Assembly: GCA_021545595.1 (NCBI GenBank)
Contig: JAJRVG010000004.1
Span: forward strand, 1-6,273
DNA: 6,273 nt
Direction: 5' to 3'
Origin: Zetaproteobacteria bacterium
GTDB lineage: Bacteria; Pseudomonadota; Zetaproteobacteria; Mariprofundales; Mariprofundaceae
The notes below the pieces were generated by a model that saw only the letters and a list, made by a program, of their open reading frames with translations, did not search any database and was not told where the DNA came from. The position numbers were made by a program, and so were the translations under genes. Shown piece after piece: positions 4,886-6,273 of the stretch (position 1 is the first letter of the stretch; every line of letters begins with the position of its first letter).

Positions 4886-5266
4886 ATGAACGATATTGTA
4901 CAACGGCTTAAAGCACTTAAGCAGGCTTGGCAAAACATCCCGAACGTTCCGGATGACCTGACAATGCTGGGTCTTCCCGGCAAGGATGGCCGATTTATAG
5001 AAGACGCAATCGATGAGCTTGCCTGTATAGCTGCAAAACTGGTGCCTGCCCCGGCAGAGATCCTGATGATGATAAAACCCCTGTGCGAGAATCACCTGAA
5101 ACTGCTCGAAGCCTTCTTCACCCAGGAGATCAGCGGTCACCCCAGCATGCAGATGCTCACTTTCGTAACATTGCTACAACAACTACAGACCTGCCTCAAA
5201 GAAGCCGTACATGATACGTCCGGGGAAATCGGCAGCTACCGGCAGAACCCGTCCCAGGTCGCCTGA
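4886..5266 (+). CDS. Hypothetical 126-residue protein, third gene of the nrdJ unit
   Basis: I do not recognise this protein. It starts 31 bp after nrdJb with GAGAGG (4872-4877) eight bases before the ATG, so it is probably co-transcribed. The sequence looks soluble and mostly helical: MNDIVQRLKALKQAWQNIP, a P/G-containing turn (PNVPDDL...GLPGKDG), then helices around DAIDELACIAAKLV and PAEILMMIKPLCENHLKLLE. The polar tail (about 107-126) is likely disordered. There is no signal peptide and no convincing membrane segment. The frame remains open upstream to an ATG at 4748 inside nrdJb; that longer form lacks a ribosome-binding site and was rejected. Its position suggests, but does not show, a link to nucleotide metabolism. 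Confidence 0.72.
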   Translation: MNDIVQRLKALKQAWQNIPNVPDDLTMLGLPGKDGRFIEDAIDELACIAAKLVPAPAEILMMIKPLCENHLKLLEAFFTQEISGHPSMQMLTFVTLLQQLQTCLKEAVHDTSGEIGSYRQNPSQVA

Positions 5267-5274
5267 CCGCTAAG

Positions 5275-5302
5275 ACAGAGGTTCGTTGGAAATACCTGTT
5301 TT
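5275..5302 (+). terminator. Weak candidate intrinsic terminator after the 126-residue gene
   Basis: ACAGAGGT (5275-5282) pairs with ACCTGT (5294-5299) if a 2-nt AG bulge is allowed, and the stem runs into TTTT (5299-5302). The stem is short and AT-rich for a terminator, so partial read-through into the next gene is likely. No other terminator is visible before 5377. Confidence 0.3.
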
Positions 5303-5376
5303 GTCATTTAGGGTTCGGAAACTGAACTTCACCCGCCCGGCAACAACCTCTTATTAAACTACCCAAAGGAAGTGTT

Positions 5377-5655
5377 ATGACACCTGATGACCTGAGTATT
5401 GATTATGAAGAGGATGGTATTCTGACCACCAAACAGACAGACAAAATGATCCTCAGCAAAGGCGCATGGGTCACAATCATATTCAAATACCGGAGCTGGA
5501 TTAAGGCAGATCAGGCCTATAGCGATGATAAATTTACCATTCGCCGTTTCCAGAAACGCAATGGTGAATACGTGCCTCGCTCCAAGTTCAATATCACCAA
5601 TGCCAAGCAGGCAAAGCTGATTGTAGATACGCTTACAAAGTGGACTAAAGAGTAA
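5377..5655 (+). CDS. Small conserved protein, PC4/p15-like single-stranded nucleic-acid-binding family (tentative)
   Basis: This is a 92-residue, charged protein (about 10.8 kDa) with no signal peptide or membrane segment. AAGGAAG upstream supports the ATG at 5377. The pattern SKGAWVTIIFKYRSW (about 27-41), KFTIRRFQKRNGEYVPRSKF (51-70) and NITNAKQAKLIVDTLTKW resembles bacterial relatives of the transcriptional coactivator p15/PC4: a short beta-sheet with basic residues followed by a helix. PC4-like proteins bind single-stranded DNA or RNA. This assignment is by recollection of similar small bacterial proteins and could be wrong. The gene has its own 110-bp upstream gap and need not belong to the nrdJ unit. 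Its stop codon overlaps the hairpin ACAGGG/CCCTGT (5655-5668). Confidence 0.75.
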   Translation: MTPDDLSIDYEEDGILTTKQTDKMILSKGAWVTIIFKYRSWIKADQAYSDDKFTIRRFQKRNGEYVPRSKFNITNAKQAKLIVDTLTKWTKE

Positions 5656-5715
5656 CAGGGTTCCCTGTCACGTAAAACAGTGAGCGGGGAGGGTTTAACC
5701 GGGAGTCATGACTGG

Positions 5716-5740
5716 AAAAAGACAGGTGACCGGTTACTGC
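5716..5740 (-). terminator. Weak candidate terminator for the outer-membrane protein gene
   Basis: Just past the minus-strand stop, the sequence (read on the minus strand) forms an imperfect stem, CAGTAACC/GGTCACCTG, with one mismatch and one bulge, followed by TC and five T (plus-strand A5 at 5716-5720). The stem is poor. The neighbouring convergent spacer also holds the perfect palindrome AGTCATGACT (5704-5713) and GGTTTAACC (5692-5700). Confidence 0.3.
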
Positions 5741-5741
5741 C

Positions 5742-6273
5742 TCAGAAGATCAGCGCTCCGTATAACTGCAGGCCACTGGTTTTCCATCCGACCGAACCGA
5801 AATAACCGGGTTGGTCAATATCAGCCTTTAGTCGCAGCAGGCTGTAGCCCGCGCCGACACCGAAATTCCTGAACAGGCGGTACTCGGCGGCGACCCCTGC
5901 ATCTGTTACACCCGCTTTCACGCCATTGAAACTTGCCTGAAAATAACCGAAGTTACCTTTCAGTATCCAGCGGTCACTTGCTGCCCAGTCGAAAATGACT
6001 CCCACTGTGGGGATCGGCACCAGGACGCTGGCACCGGCGGTTGATGCCAGCGTCCCGTTGTTCAGCGTACTCAGTGTACCGCTCACATCCAGCTTGATCC
6101 GTGCCAGGCCAACACCAAGCTTTGCAGCCAGCTCAAGGCTATCCGTCTTGTAGAACGAGTACCCGTAACCCAGGTTAAAAACCTCCCAACCGGAGGCTAC
6201 GCGCACATTGGAGCCAGCCAGAATCGTGTCATTAATGCCGAGATCGGGAATGCTGATCGGTCCAATATCAGTC
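5742..6273 (-). CDS. Outer-membrane beta-barrel protein (partial, N-terminus off the right edge)
   Basis: At least 177 residues are visible and the frame is open to the window edge, so start and signal peptide lie outside. The sequence alternates short amphipathic strands with turns: NVRVASGWEVFNLGYGYSF, LELAAKLGVGLARIKLDVSG, RWILKGNFGYFQASFNGV, DAGVAAEYRLFRNFGVGAGY, and the final GLQLYGALIF. It is rich in Gly, Tyr and Phe and ends in a C-terminal phenylalanine after an aromatic/hydrophobic strand, the signal recognised by the BAM assembly machinery. This pattern fits an OmpA/OmpW-like small barrel family; ligand and function cannot be told. A GTG at 6206 could be called as a start, but upstream codons continue the same barrel-like sequence, so the gene is treated as truncated by the window. 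It is convergent with the 92-residue gene. Confidence 0.85.
   Translation of the reverse strand, partial: TDIGPISIPDLGINDTILAGSNVRVASGWEVFNLGYGYSFYKTDSLELAAKLGVGLARIKLDVSGTLSTLNNGTLASTAGASVLVPIPTVGVIFDWAASDRWILKGNFGYFQASFNGVKAGVTDAGVAAEYRLFRNFGVGAGYSLLRLKADIDQPGYFGSVGWKTSGLQLYGALIF

Noticed and set aside
4748..5266. Longer 172-residue version of the gene after nrdJb
   Set aside because: The extra 46 residues overlap nrdJb in another frame, have no ribosome-binding site, and read like a shadow; the ATG at 4886 has GAGAGG at good spacing.
1..6273. CRISPR array, tRNA, rRNA, insertion sequence or phage genes
   Set aside because: No regular repeat-spacer pattern, no cloverleaf or rRNA sequence, and no transposase, integrase or structural phage protein was found on either strand.

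Overview
The window looks like a proteobacterial chromosome segment of moderate GC. The evidence is a ubiquinone-pathway gene pair (ubiE plus a ubiT-like gene), a split class II ribonucleotide reductase of the kind known from Pseudomonas, and an outer-membrane beta-barrel gene. I favour a gamma- or zetaproteobacterium, but the sequence alone does not settle the genus.

Layout, left to right. Minus strand: the 5' part of a UbiT-like SCP2-domain gene (1-274, running off the left edge) lies downstream of ubiE (440-1198). A 376-bp divergent intergenic region follows. Its ubiE-proximal half is a run of hairpins (1243-1380). Its nrdJa-proximal half is a well-formed control region, with two NrdR boxes (1462-1477 and 1494-1509) placed on a sigma70-type promoter (1489-1517). 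Plus strand: nrdJa (1575-3770), a 451-bp non-coding spacer full of RNA-like hairpins (3771-4221), nrdJb (4222-4854), an unrecognised 126-aa gene (4886-5266) and a 92-aa PC4-like small protein (5377-5655). The right edge is a minus-strand outer-membrane barrel gene (5742 to beyond 6273), convergent with the 92-aa gene.

NrdJa and NrdJb together should form the oxygen-independent, adenosylcobalamin-dependent ribonucleotide reductase. NrdJa carries the active-site cysteines (C115, C331, C342). NrdJb carries the C-terminal redox cysteine pair that re-reduces the active site. The two polypeptides are needed together, yet their genes are separated here by 451 bp of structured sequence. UbiE and a UbiT-like factor serve quinone synthesis; UbiT is the accessory factor of the oxygen-independent ubiquinone route. 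Both loci would suit a bacterium living at low or fluctuating oxygen.

The most unusual part is the nrdJa-nrdJb spacer. It holds a possible three-way junction, a stem-loop with a GCAA tetraloop and five back-to-back hairpins, one of which is an 11-bp stem kept by G.U wobble pairs. Several loops contain GGA. The left array contains a hairpin whose loop region is ACATGGATGT, close to the CsrA/RsmA recognition consensus. Whether these are CsrA-binding RNAs, TwoAYGGAY-like motifs or a repeated intergenic element is inference.
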